From contig NC_056757.1 in the NCBI RefSeq assembly GCF_018687715.1, positions 9,604,501-9,668,500 of the forward strand: DNA of 64,000 nt. Reading direction: 5' to 3'. The notes beneath the pieces were generated by a model. It was not told the origin of the DNA. It did no database searches and was given only the letters and a program-made list of their open reading frames with translations. The DNA comes from Carya illinoinensis (Eukaryota; Streptophyta; Magnoliopsida; Fagales; Juglandaceae). Position 1 is the first letter of the stretch; every line of letters begins with the position of its first letter. Positions 36,089 through 45,210 of this stretch are shown piece after piece. A program made the position numbers and the translations under genes.

Positions 36089-36547
36089 CCTAACCCCTAA
36101 ATTAATTTAAGGGTTTCAATGAAATTTACAAAAAAAAAAAAAAAACAATCCATTGATTGAAATCTGAAACAATCACAGCAAGAAATAGAAAACCCTAACA
36201 CTGAATACACATGCTTGATGATCACGAATCCACAGTACACAAGTCACAAATCCCATCCTCCATCTCCGATTCAACCCATCCATCCTCCAATCTCTGATCA
36301 AAACTCAAAAAAAATAAACAAATAAAAATCAACGAAGAAAGAAGAGAGAGGAGAGAACGAGCTAACTTACCGTGTATCATGCGGTGTGCGTCCTGCGTCA
36401 TGCGTCGTGCGAGAGAGAGGAGAGAATGCGAGCGACTGGTTGCAAGAGGGAGGAGGGAATGCGGGGGCGATGGGAGAGAGAGAGAGAGAGAGACAGCTTT
36501 TGAGAAGATTCGGCAGTGTGCAAATTGCAAAGGGAGGGGACGACGCC

Positions 36548-36563
36548 GGGGGGGGGGGGGGGG
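36548..36563. repeat. G16 homopolymer
   Basis: Sixteen consecutive G's in the hAT right half, next to GA-rich sequence (AGAGAG repeat at about 36,475). A potential G-quadruplex and a likely assembly error point. Confidence 0.9.
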
Positions 36564-36591
36564 CAGGAGGGGGTTTAAACTTAGGGTGAAA

Positions 36592-36717
36592 ACTAAATGA
36601 AACGGCGTCGTTTTGTGATGGACAAAACGGTGTCGTTTCATTTAGTGGGTTAATAATAAACCTTATAGATGAAACAGCACCATTTCTCAAGTACAAAATG
36701 GCGCCGTTTCATATAAG
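36592..36717. repeat. Two consecutive inverted repeats with AAACGGCGTCGTTT cores
   Basis: Arms 36,592-36,616 / 36,622-36,646 (ACTAAATGAAACGGCGTCG... against ACTAAATGAAACGACACCG...) and 36,662-36,684 / 36,695-36,717 (CTTATAGATGAAACAGC... against CTTATATGAAACGGCGC...). Both arms centre on an AAACGRCGYCGTTT-like palindrome. They sit inside the right subterminal part of hAT and precede a TA-rich tract (36,727-36,770). Confidence 0.75.
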
Positions 36718-36840
36718 AAGACTTATTTATTATATACATATATATAATATAATATATATTATATATATATGTAACCGGGGCGGGGCGGGGGAAAAACAGA
36801 CCGCGGGCAGGGCGAACGAGGCGGAGTAGTGGGTTTCGAG

Positions 36841-36859
36841 GCCCCGCTGCCCACCCCAA
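36841..36859. repeat. hAT right terminal inverted repeat and 8-bp TSD (36,860-36,867)
   Basis: Reverse complement begins TTGGGGTGGGCAGCGGGGC. GAGGCGGG follows. Confidence 0.75.
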
Positions 36860-36934
36860 GAGGCGGGGAAGACAAAATTAGAAGCACTTTGTAGTAAGGG
36901 ATCGAAACGGCACGTTTTGATTTTTTAACCATCG

Positions 36935-38119
36935 TTGGCTCTTTTCCGTGCTTCATCCAGCTTCTTCAACAAGCTCAACCTTGTCCATCCTACAATCAGC
37001 CACTCTCTCTACAACAACGTTGCTCGTCATAGTCTCTCCTCTGGTACTTTTCTTTTTCACAGTTTTTGCACTTTTCTTACTTTGACCACCCTAATTGTTT
37101 CCGAGGATACCATTGATATTGATGGATTTTTTTAAAAAAAAGGTGTTTGGTTGCTAAGAAAATAATATGGAGGTATAGAAATTGAAAGCTTTGGTCTCTC
37201 TCGAAAAAATGATTTAAGTTTTGATTAGGCAATATCTTCTAAAAACAACGAAGTTTGATTTTGTTCTTTTTCAGGAATATAAGAAAAACTACTTTATGGG
37301 ACCAAATTGCTATATTAATCTCACTTTAGAGGTTGAAATCCGAATTCAGGATAACTGAAAATGAGAGATGGATTTCAATTTTTTTTCTTGTTTTGATCCT
37401 GGGGAAATAAAATACTCTGCTTAAGGGGTCCAAACTGTTGTCTCAGTTTTAGTTTTTTGTCGAAAGCCAGCTGCTATTTCATAGTCCATGCAATGAGGTC
37501 TTTTCCTTTGGACATTTTCAAGAGAGGATAATGAGAATTCAATACAATCATGTGAACTTATGCGTCAAGCTCAATTATATTTGAGTTCATTGCTCTATCA
37601 TCTGGTTAGAAACTGATAAAAATACAAAATTTTGTACCAAGTCTTATTGTTCGTTATTTCACTTTTCATTGATGTGGTTGACACTCCTCATTTGCATGAT
37701 AGCATGATGAACCCGATGTTCCGTCTTGACATAAATTCACAAATTGGGAGTTGCATGGCACTTGCTGCCATGCGTATTGGAACAATGATCCATACCATTG
37801 AGAGGAACCCCGGTCAAGGACTCAAGGTGGCAAGCTAGTTCGAGCTGCAGGTACCTCTGCAAAGATCTTGAAAGAGCCAACGTCCAAGTATTATTTAGTG
37901 AGACTGCCTTTAGGTGCTGAGAAGTTGATCAATTCTTGATGTCGGGACACAATCAATCAGCTGTCTAACCCAGGTCATGTTGCTTTGAAGCTCAGGAAAG
38001 ATGGGCAGACCCAATGGCTGGGTATAAGACCAAAAGTTCAAATAGGGGCTAAGAATCTAGTAGATCATCCACACAGTGGAGGTGAGGGTAAGAGCAAGAG
38101 TAGTGGGAGTCATCGGTAG
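36935..38119 (+). pseudogene. rpl2: Nuclear copy of mitochondrial ribosomal protein L2 (C-terminal half), decayed
   Basis: The only host-type gene seen. In many eudicots the 3' half of mitochondrial rpl2 moved to the nucleus, and its product joins the large mitoribosomal subunit. Exon 1 (36,935 to about 37,043) encodes an Arg/Ser-rich presequence, ALFRASSSFFNKL...ARHSLSS, followed by a GT donor. Exon 2 (from about 37,660) has MFRLDINSQIGSCM and RIGTMIHTIERNPGQG, then KLVRAAGTSAKILKEPTSKY, LSNPGH, LRKDGQTQWLGIRPKV and VDHPHSGGEGKSKSSGSH. Lesions: the start is TTG with an in-frame stop just upstream, an 8-base insertion follows NPGQG (about 37,820), a TGA sits in INS*CR (about 37,940), and the reading ends at TAG 38,119 without the usual C-terminus. 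The hAT element ends 75 bp upstream. Confidence 0.85.
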
Positions 38120-38899
38120 CATTCGTCAGTTGTTCAGTTCACATCCGTTGATGCAGAGGAGACCGGGCGAAGCTTAAAGGAAGAGATTTGGGGTGGGATT
38201 TGAGGAAGAGAGAGGTGAAGGGAGATGAAGGGATCTGAAGCCGATGTCTTTTCTCTTTTTTATTTTTATTTTAAATGGCATCTGACTGCTCAGTCCACCT
38301 CATCATTCGGTACGCGATTGGTGCACTGGACTGCCTGTACCTAGAACGACTGTTTTAACATGAATATTAATAACTGAATCTTTAATTTTTTATGATCTAT
38401 GAGAATAATAATATTTAAAAAATGTACTTATCTCTATTATAGTTTGATAATGAAACTGACCAGACTATAAGAGAAAGATCACCCTAACGAATTTACCCAC
38501 GAGTGTCTCCCGAGTAGGTAAGAACCCTTTAACCCTTTAGTGCTATTTATAGAGTTATGACCATCATGAAATTTAGAGGCTTTGTGTCCCACTATGATTA
38601 GATATAGAGGTATATCTACAAAAAAACACAGAATTTTCGGTGTTGGATATGCACCGGCAATTGTCTAAAAAAATTCCGCAAATTAATTAACGGCATTTTT
38701 CTAGGGGGTTGCTATTTACACGTCTTGAAGTTTGCACCAATACTAGGGGTCGCTATTTCCACGTCTCGAAGTTTATGCAAATGCCAATATTTGTAAATCT
38801 CATTAGTGACATTTCTATACAATTTAGAAATGCCGCCATAATACCTATATTAATTGCATCTCCCAAAATGCCGCCACTAGTTTGTTGTCATCCTATTGC
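38120..38899. other. Non-coding; left flank of the tandem array
   Basis: No gene. From about 38,680 short diverged pieces related to the following repeat appear (GGTCGCTATTTCCACGTC twice, ATGCCGCCA). Confidence 0.5.
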
Positions 38900-39700
38900 A
38901 TAAAATAGCGGCATTACAATAAACGCCACGACAAGTGCATTGCCAGCGCATCACATAAATTGGTGGCACATTAAATAACTTAATGGCGTTTAGCTAAACG
39001 CTGCCCCTTGTTACAATAGTGGCGTTACTATAAACGCCGCTACTAGTACATTGTTAGTGCATTATATAAATGGACAACATTTATTTAAATGCCACTAAAA
39101 GTACATTAGTGGCAGCACATTGAATTTATTAACAGCATTAGGCTAAGCGCCATCACTATTTAAAATAGCGGTGTTACCATAAATGCTGCCGCGAGTACTT
39201 GCTAGTGCATTATATAAATTGGCGGCATTTATTTAAATGTCACTTATAGTATGTTGGCGGTAACACATTGAATTAAATAACTACATTTATCTAAACACTG
39301 CCACTATTTAAAATTGCGGCATTACCATAAACGCTACTGTTAGTACGTTGCTCACAAATAATATAAATTATCGACATTTATTTAAGCACCACTAATAGCA
39401 TGTTGCCGGCATCACATTGAATTTATTAGCAGTGTTTAGCCAAATGCCGCCAGGTTTACAATAGTGACGTTACCATAGGCGCCGCTATTGGTACGTAGCT
39501 GGTGCATCATATAAATTAGCGGCATTTATTTAAACGTCATGAATAGTACTTTGGCGACACATTGAATTTATTAACTATCTAAATGCTACTACTAGTTTGT
39601 TGCCACCACATTGCATAAAATAACGGTGCAATGTAAACGCCACCACTAGTTTGTTGCCGGTGCATTGCATTAATTATCGATGTTTAGAACACACTAATAA
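38900..39700. repeat. Tandem array, monomer about 148 bp, GGCGTTT/AAACGCC-rich
   Basis: The landmark RTTAC(C/T)ATAAACGC recurs at 38,913, 39,024, 39,173, 39,321 and 39,469, and a weaker form at about 39,628. Spacings are 111, 149, 148, 148 and about 159. Each unit carries GGCATTTATTTAAACGCCAC, CACATTGAATTTATTA and a GGCGTTTAGCTAAACGCC-like palindrome. Copies are diverged (perhaps 70-85% alike by eye). It is too short for a centromeric satellite and could be the inside of a DNA transposon. Confidence 0.85.
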
Positions 39701-40117
39701 TATGATATACCACAATAAAAATATATAATAAATTAATTAATAATAAATATGATAGAATGGGTCAGTATTCATATAATAAAAAAAATTACAAATCACATCA
39801 CATGAATGCTCTTCTTCATAGATAATTATTCTTCTTCACATTGTGTTTGTCATTAGCTTTCTGACCATTTCTTTCATGTGTCGTTCTTCTTCTTCTACCA
39901 AACCAACCCAAAACAAGCAAAGGACCACCAAGATTGATCCAATAACTCCACCAGCTGGAAGTTGAGAAGGAATGACACAAGAATTTCTTAAAGTGAGCCC
40001 ATGATGGATTTGGAATTTCGAATGTTGTAATATAAAAAATTTCAATGCACAAAGATAAATTGAAGGGGCAAAAGGGTAAAGAATAGAACAAACGTGGTGG
40101 AAGTTAACTATTGTGCA
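39701..40117 (-). other. Unrecognised region with a small minus-strand ORF (39,816-40,091)
   Basis: An open frame of 91 codons beginning MFYSLPFCPFNLSL, with an overlapping alternative frame holding a hydrophobic stretch (SILVVLCLFWVGL) followed by EEEERHMKEM. I recognise neither. Its place between two repeat arrays suggests it is part of an unidentified element rather than a gene. Confidence 0.25.
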
Positions 40118-41180
40118 TTTGAGATCGCCCAGTTTCCAAAACTGTAGTTCCTATTGTGCATCATCATCTCGATTCGGTGTTTGTAATAGTTTCATGCCCT
40201 GAAAAATTTAAAAAGCATGGCTACATCAGCAATTGGGTTTAGCCATAATAAGAAAACAAAATACCCACATGGTTAAATATAGCTAAATAAGTATGACTTG
40301 ATTCACCAAATGCCAATAAAAAGTTAGAACAAATAGTTATATATGAGTTACATAGAAAGTACCAGAAACTTTTATTCTTTATTTCCTAAGAAGATGCCAA
40401 TTTCTTTTCAATAAGGTATTCTACAAAAGAGATCAAAATGCAGATGCTATGAATATAGATAGGTTTAGAGCTAAAAAGGGAGATCAAAACACCTTTGAAC
40501 TACTGTAGAGGATCAAGAAATCCCAAAACAAAATATGAGATTTTATATTTTTTGCGGATGAAGACAACGTCATGTCTAGGGGGCATGGTCATCGTCGCTG
40601 CCGATGCGTTTGAGATCACCCAGTAGTTCCTAATGTGCATCATCATCTCGATTCAATGTCTGTAACAGTTTCATGCTCTAAAAAATTTAAAAAGCATGGC
40701 TATGTCAGCAATTGGGTTTAGCAATAATAAGAGAAAAAAATACCCACATGGATAAATATAACTAAATAAGTATGACTTGATTCACCAAATGCCAATAAAG
40801 AGTTAGAATAAATAGTTATATATGAGTTACATAGAAAGTACTAAAAAATTTTATTCCTTATTGCCTAGGAAGACACCAATTTCTTTTCAATAAGGTATTC
40901 TCCAAAAGAGATCAAAATGCAGATGCAATGAATATTGTTAGGTTTAGAACTAAAAAGGAAGACTGAAACACCTTTGGACTACTGCAGAGGATCAAGAAAT
41001 CCCAAAATAGAGTATGAGATTGCACGTTTGTCGCAAATGAAGACAACGTCATGGCCATGGGTCATGGGCATCGTCGCTGCCGATGGGTTTAAGATCACCC
41101 AGTTTCCAAAACCATAGTTCTTGTTGTGCATCATCATCTTGATTTGCCATTTGTAATACTTTCATGCTTTGGAAAATTTC
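40118..41180. repeat. Direct tandem duplication, unit about 485 bp, 2.2 copies
   Basis: Unit 1 is 40,118-40,608 (491 bp), unit 2 is 40,609-41,087 (479 bp), and a partial third copy of about 95 bp starts at 41,088. Each begins TTTRAGATCRCCCAGT and ends CATCGTCGCTGCCGATG. Copies are highly similar by eye, with small indels. No coding function recognised. Confidence 0.9.
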
Positions 41181-41447
41181 ATAGCACTCTCTCTCACTCT
41201 TTGTGTGTCTTTTTGGTTCATCTCTCAAGTTGTTGTATGGGTCGGGCTACTATGCCACCACCTCTTACTGCTAGGGTTGTAGCCAGGACATTTTTTTAAA
41301 TAAAAAATTTTACACATTTTTTAATATATTTAAATATTTATACAAAATAAACAAAATATACTAATACATATAAAATCACTTTCTTAATCATTAAGTAAAA
41401 AAAAAATTGCCGAGCAATACACTTGAGCAGTACTGCCAAATAAATCT
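41181..41447. other. Non-coding spacer
   Basis: AT-rich, nothing recognised; ends at the break in the gypsy gag fragment. Confidence 0.45.
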
Positions 41448-42033
41448 CCGTCACATGAGAGCTTTCAACTCACCCCATATTTTTACAGGTCTCTTATGAT
41501 TCCTCCTCCTATTGATCACCAATTGATCACATCAAATAATTGCATAATCAGTGAACTCAATTAACTCCAACTTCACATTCTTTTCCTCTTAATAATTGTG
41601 ACAATAAAAAATCAACTCTATTTTCTTCTCTCACTTTAAATAGATTTCAAGGTCATTCTTTCTTTAGAAAGATGGTATTTCCATTTTGATACTTTCAAGA
41701 TTCCTATCTACCCCATATTGACCCCTTGGATTTCTGCTAGGTCCTTTTCCACGCCTGCCTCCTCTAGGTTTGCCCATTCCACACATTCCAACTTCAGATG
41801 CTATGTCTTCTTCATCATCATCAGCTTCTTCATTCTCATATTTATTTTCAATGCTCGGCTCACATCTCCTCCTATCTTGCTCATCCTGCAGATTTCTAAC
41901 CTTTAGTCGATCCATCCTATCACTCACCTTCCCCAACACCTAATTCAACCATTCAAACTGTTGTTGCATGGCCTGTAACATAAAGAATGAGTTATCCATC
42001 TCCTCCTTAGGTGTTGAGTTACTTTTATAAGAC
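41448..42033 (-). pseudogene. Ty3/gypsy gag N-terminal fragment (element D)
   Basis: Minus-strand reading from ATG near 42,033 (MSYKSNSTPKEEMDN), then QQQFEWLN, a stop, LGKVSDRMDRL, an acidic EEADDDEED stretch, GGRRGKGPSRN and DRNLESIKMEIPSF. Further on, with several stops, come the Retrotrans_gag hallmarks KNDLEIYLK, KKIELIFYCHNY, VKLELIEFTDYAII and GELKALM. The similarity stops abruptly at about 41,448, so the rest of gag and pol is missing. Capsid role in the intact element; here dead. Confidence 0.75.
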
Positions 42034-42239
42034 ATTTTTAATGTGCTGCAAAATAAGAATGTCAGTGGTGAAACCTCACACACTCTCTAACGTGTTTACG
42101 TTTAAATATTGTCACTTTACTTGTGTTTCATTCTTTTTGCCTTTTTCAATACTATTCTCACCCATTCTTTCCATTTACCTCACCTATTTTCCCTTTTAAG
42201 TTCTTTAAGAACTAGTTAAACTAAATCAAGATACAACCT

Positions 42240-43370
42240 TGTGTTATTGTAGCCAGCAATAAATTCAAAAAACAAGAAAGGAATAAAATGACACGGATCT
42301 CAAGGAAGTTGTACAAGCAAAAGAGCAATTAGGAAACAAAATACTAGAGATGATATATTCAACCCCTTAGAAGATAAAGATCAGTCAACACCAAATCACT
42401 TCAATTTTCAGATTGGAAATTATATCAAAAAGGCATTTTTGAAATTTTTATTTTTATTTTTTTTAATAACTATGCAGCAACCTTTGAATACGCTACCTTC
42501 TTTTTTAACACAGATTTGGTACAAGCAGCAACAATAATTGCAATTTCTGAAAAATATTGATCTAATTTCAACAAGAAACAGAAATAGACAAAGGACAATA
42601 AAAAACAAAATGGAATTCAAATTTAAAAATTACAAATCTAGAAATTAAAGCAAAGATTCGTGTAATCAATTAAAGAATTTGCAAATCTAAATTCTTGAAT
42701 CAAGTACACAAGTGATCAATTGTGAAAATTACAGATCTAGATTCAAACACACGAAATTAATAATAATGAAGGAGGAATCGCAGATCAGAATAGTAAAACA
42801 CATCTAAGACAAACCTAAATATAAGAATTAAAAATGATAAATTAGACCTGATTTGAAACTAAGCTCCGAATACTAAATGATGTGAGCCCATGGGACTGAA
42901 ATCATTTAAACCTACAATCAAGTTGAAACTTACCCAAAAAAACCAAGAGACATGTCAAGATGATCTAGACCCATTGAATCTGGTTTCAAGAACCTAGATT
43001 TGGTAAGAATGCCACAAAGGGTTTGCCTTTGACTTCTTACTTCAATCAAGAACAAGTAGAAAAAACTAAAAGTTCTATATGAAGAAACTTCATTCATGTT
43101 TAACTTATGGAAAATGCAACTACAAGTCTGTTTTAAATCCCTTCCATGAAACCCCAATGCCAACTAAGGTCATCATCAATTAAAAGACATGCGCTGAGCA
43201 TCTTCAAGTCCAAAACATCCTAACTACACTCCTATAACTAATTAAAAGAAGTCCGCTTAATGAATTAAATAAGCCCAAATGCCTAAAACCCTAGAAACAT
43301 AAAATAGGCCCACACCCCTACACTTTGTGAAATAGAGGGCCTACATTAAACTACTAGGCTATGTCGCCCC
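42240..43370 (-). repeat. Probable LTR/leader of gypsy element D
   Basis: Lies, on the minus strand, between a polypurine-like GCGGGGGCGACA (about 43,370-43,383) and the gag start (42,033). It contains T-rich leader-like sequence, as expected for an LTR plus 5' leader. The exact ends are not defined: I found no clear TG/CA pair with a matching primer site. Confidence 0.4.
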
Positions 43371-43384
43371 CGCTGTAACTTGTA

Positions 43385-43570
43385 TCACATAGATTAAAGT
43401 TGGTTCTTCTTCTTCCAAGTCCATCTTGAATGTTGGGATCTTACTTAATAAATTAACTCAACCCAAGTGGATTGCACTTATCCTTTCATTACTTTCTTGA
43501 TCTTCTTATCTCTTGACCTTGTGATTGGTCCATCTGAAACTTGCAAGGGATATTTAAGACTCGATCTACC
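43385..43570 (-). pseudogene. Ty3/gypsy polyprotein C-terminal tail
   Basis: Minus-strand peptide VSDGPITRSRDKKIKKVMKG, a stop, then VQSTWVEL, the same motif as at 1-190. It sits directly before a polypurine-like tract and the probable LTR, the normal order at the 3' end of a gypsy element. The following gag (42,033) then lies on the far side of the same LTR. Confidence 0.55.
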
Positions 43571-44664
43571 ATGGTGCCATCAATTTGGTTGGAAGTCCCC
43601 ATTATCATGACATCAATATTATGGATGTTACGATTTATACATTCTCTATATCGCCTACCACCAATTGTTCCCCCACAGCCCCTTGCACTTCTGACTCTTC
43701 ATAAATTACTTCCCCTTGCACTTCATGTTCCCCGTTTACAATATTCTTTATATCCCTTCTTGCTACTTCTTCCACAATAAGTACTAATATATCATTTTCA
43801 TCCACCCATTCAATGGCAATGTCTTCAATTTGGTTTCCTTTGTTCCAAACCTGATTTTCCTTTGTACTTCATGTTTACCATTTTCTTGGAGAGCATTTGG
43901 TTGAAAGACACATTTGTCATCCCAAAAATGTTTGGGATGTGACCATTTACAACATTCTCTATATCCTCTCCAGTCACTTCTTCCACCTCTTCCACTGCAG
44001 CTCCTTATACTCGAAACTTTTAATTACATAATGTCCCTTGCACTATATGTTCCCCATTTTCTTGGAGCCATTTTGGTTGGAAGACTCCATTATCATCCCC
44101 ATTGATGTTGCGGATTTCCCCATTTACAAGATTCTTTATATCCACTCTTGCCATCTCTTCCATAGCAACTACCAAGATATTATTTCCATCACCCCATTCA
44201 ATATCATCATCATGATCTACATCATTTAGATTTTCTTAAGTACCTTCTTGATTTGCCCTTTGCACACCCATGTTCTCCATTAATGTCATGGAGTCCATTT
44301 GGTTGGATGTCCTTATCGTTATCTCCATTGATGTTAGGGATGCCACCATTTAGAACCTTCTCCGTATTATCTCCCACAACTTCTTCCACCTCTTCCACCG
44401 TAGCCCCTTACACTCCAAACTCTCAATGAATTGCTACCCCTTGATCTGAATGTTCCCTATTTTATCAGTGTACGGTTGGTTCACAATTTTTTTTAAAACC
44501 AATATGACTTACTAATGCCCAATCTAATGTAAACAAATTTTTTCTCATGTTAGTCACTTTTTGAATGGCATTGGCATTTGGTTTAGTTGATACTAGTGCT
44601 CTAATGCAACCCCAAAATGTCCAAGCATGCATTTAAAGGTGTTGGCCTTACAAGACTAATCCTC
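43571..44664 (-). repeat. Irregular direct repeats, possibly coding for an acidic repeat region
   Basis: A block reading TTGGTTGGAAG-like, CCATTATCATC, ATTGATGTT, CCATTTACAA and TTCT(T/C)TATATCC recurs at about 43,569, 43,883, 44,058 and 44,287. On the minus strand the pieces give DIENVVNG, EVQG and VEEV-type acidic peptides. It may be the variable C-terminal part of the gypsy D polyprotein. Not recognised further. Confidence 0.5.
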
Positions 44665-44667
44665 GAA

Positions 44668-44760
44668 CACTACAAGAGATTGGGTCTTTTGGAATGAAAA
44701 TTTACATTCCAAAAGATAGTATTTTCATCCCAAATTATTTTTTGGGACAAAAAAAAAAAA
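44668..44760. repeat. CACTA-2 terminal region with foldback and A-run
   Basis: Starts CACTACAAGAGATTGGG. It contains TTTTGGAATG...CATTCCAAAA as a small hairpin (about 44,688-44,715), and TTTTCATCCC-type repeats flank an A-run of about 24 bases (44,750-44,771). Confidence 0.75.
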
Positions 44761-44874
44761 AAAAAAAAAAAGCATTCCAAGGTCATCCCAATATGAGTGT
44801 TCCAAAATGTATTTAGGGATGAAAATATCAATTTCATCCCAAAAAATCTCTTTTATGACAAAACTTTACTTGAC

Positions 44875-45210
44875 CATTCGATCATGTTCGAATGTCCATT
44901 TTATTCTAGGACAGGTGATTTTCATGCCAGATTAGCATTCAAATGGCTGTGAATCATGTTCGAATGTAAATTGTGTTCAAACGTCTCCATTAAATAAACA
45001 TGAAGAAACGTTCAAACAAACCAATTGTTGATCAAACATCAATTATATTAATTTGAGGGATTGAATTTGATGTTCGAACGTCTACTGAATGGAGTTAGTT
45101 AGTTTTCCTATTTGAACCCATTTGAATGGTTTGTAATTATTTCAAACCGTTCAAACATGTTCGAATAGAGTTGTCCATAGACAATCATCCGAATGTAATG
45201 ACTATATGTT
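44875..45210. repeat. CACTA-2 subterminal TTCGAAC/TTCAAAC repeats
   Basis: Copies of ATGTTCGAATG, GTTCAAACG, GATGTTCGAACG and CATGTTCGAATAG, the same motif family as in CACTA-1 subterminal regions. Confidence 0.7.

Larger units (their letters stand above)
32844..36859 (-). mobile_element. hAT (Ac-like) DNA transposon, 4.0 kb
   Basis: Ends are TAGGGGTGCTACCCGCCCC (left) and, in reverse complement, TTGGGGTGGGCAGCGGGGCC (right). They are flanked by 8-bp repeats GACGCGGG (32,836-32,843) and GAGGCGGG (36,860-36,867) with one mismatch, the duplication length of hAT elements. The subterminal regions on both sides are strikingly GC-rich (GGGGCGGGGTACCCC-like runs) against AT-rich surroundings. A hAT transposase gene on the minus strand fills the left two thirds. 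It stands alone, with no other element inside. Confidence 0.88.

Noticed and set aside
36935..38119. rpl2 as a functional host gene
   Set aside because: TTG start with an upstream in-frame stop, an 8-base insertion and an internal TGA make a normal product impossible unless the sequence has errors.
38588..38610. CACTATGATTAGATATAG as the start of a third CACTA element
   Set aside because: No matching inverted terminus with a 3-bp duplication was found to the right, and no CACTA gene lies inside.
38900..39700. CRISPR-like or centromeric satellite array
   Set aside because: No short identical repeats with unique spacers; the genome is a plant's. Only about five diverged monomers, too few for a satellite call.
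40118..41087. The two 485-bp repeats as LTRs of a small element
   Set aside because: They are directly adjacent with no internal region, no TG/CA ends and a third partial copy; tandem duplication fits better.
42240..43370. Exact LTR ends for gypsy element D
   Set aside because: Several TG/CA pairs are possible and no convincing primer-binding site was found, so only an approximate LTR is reported.
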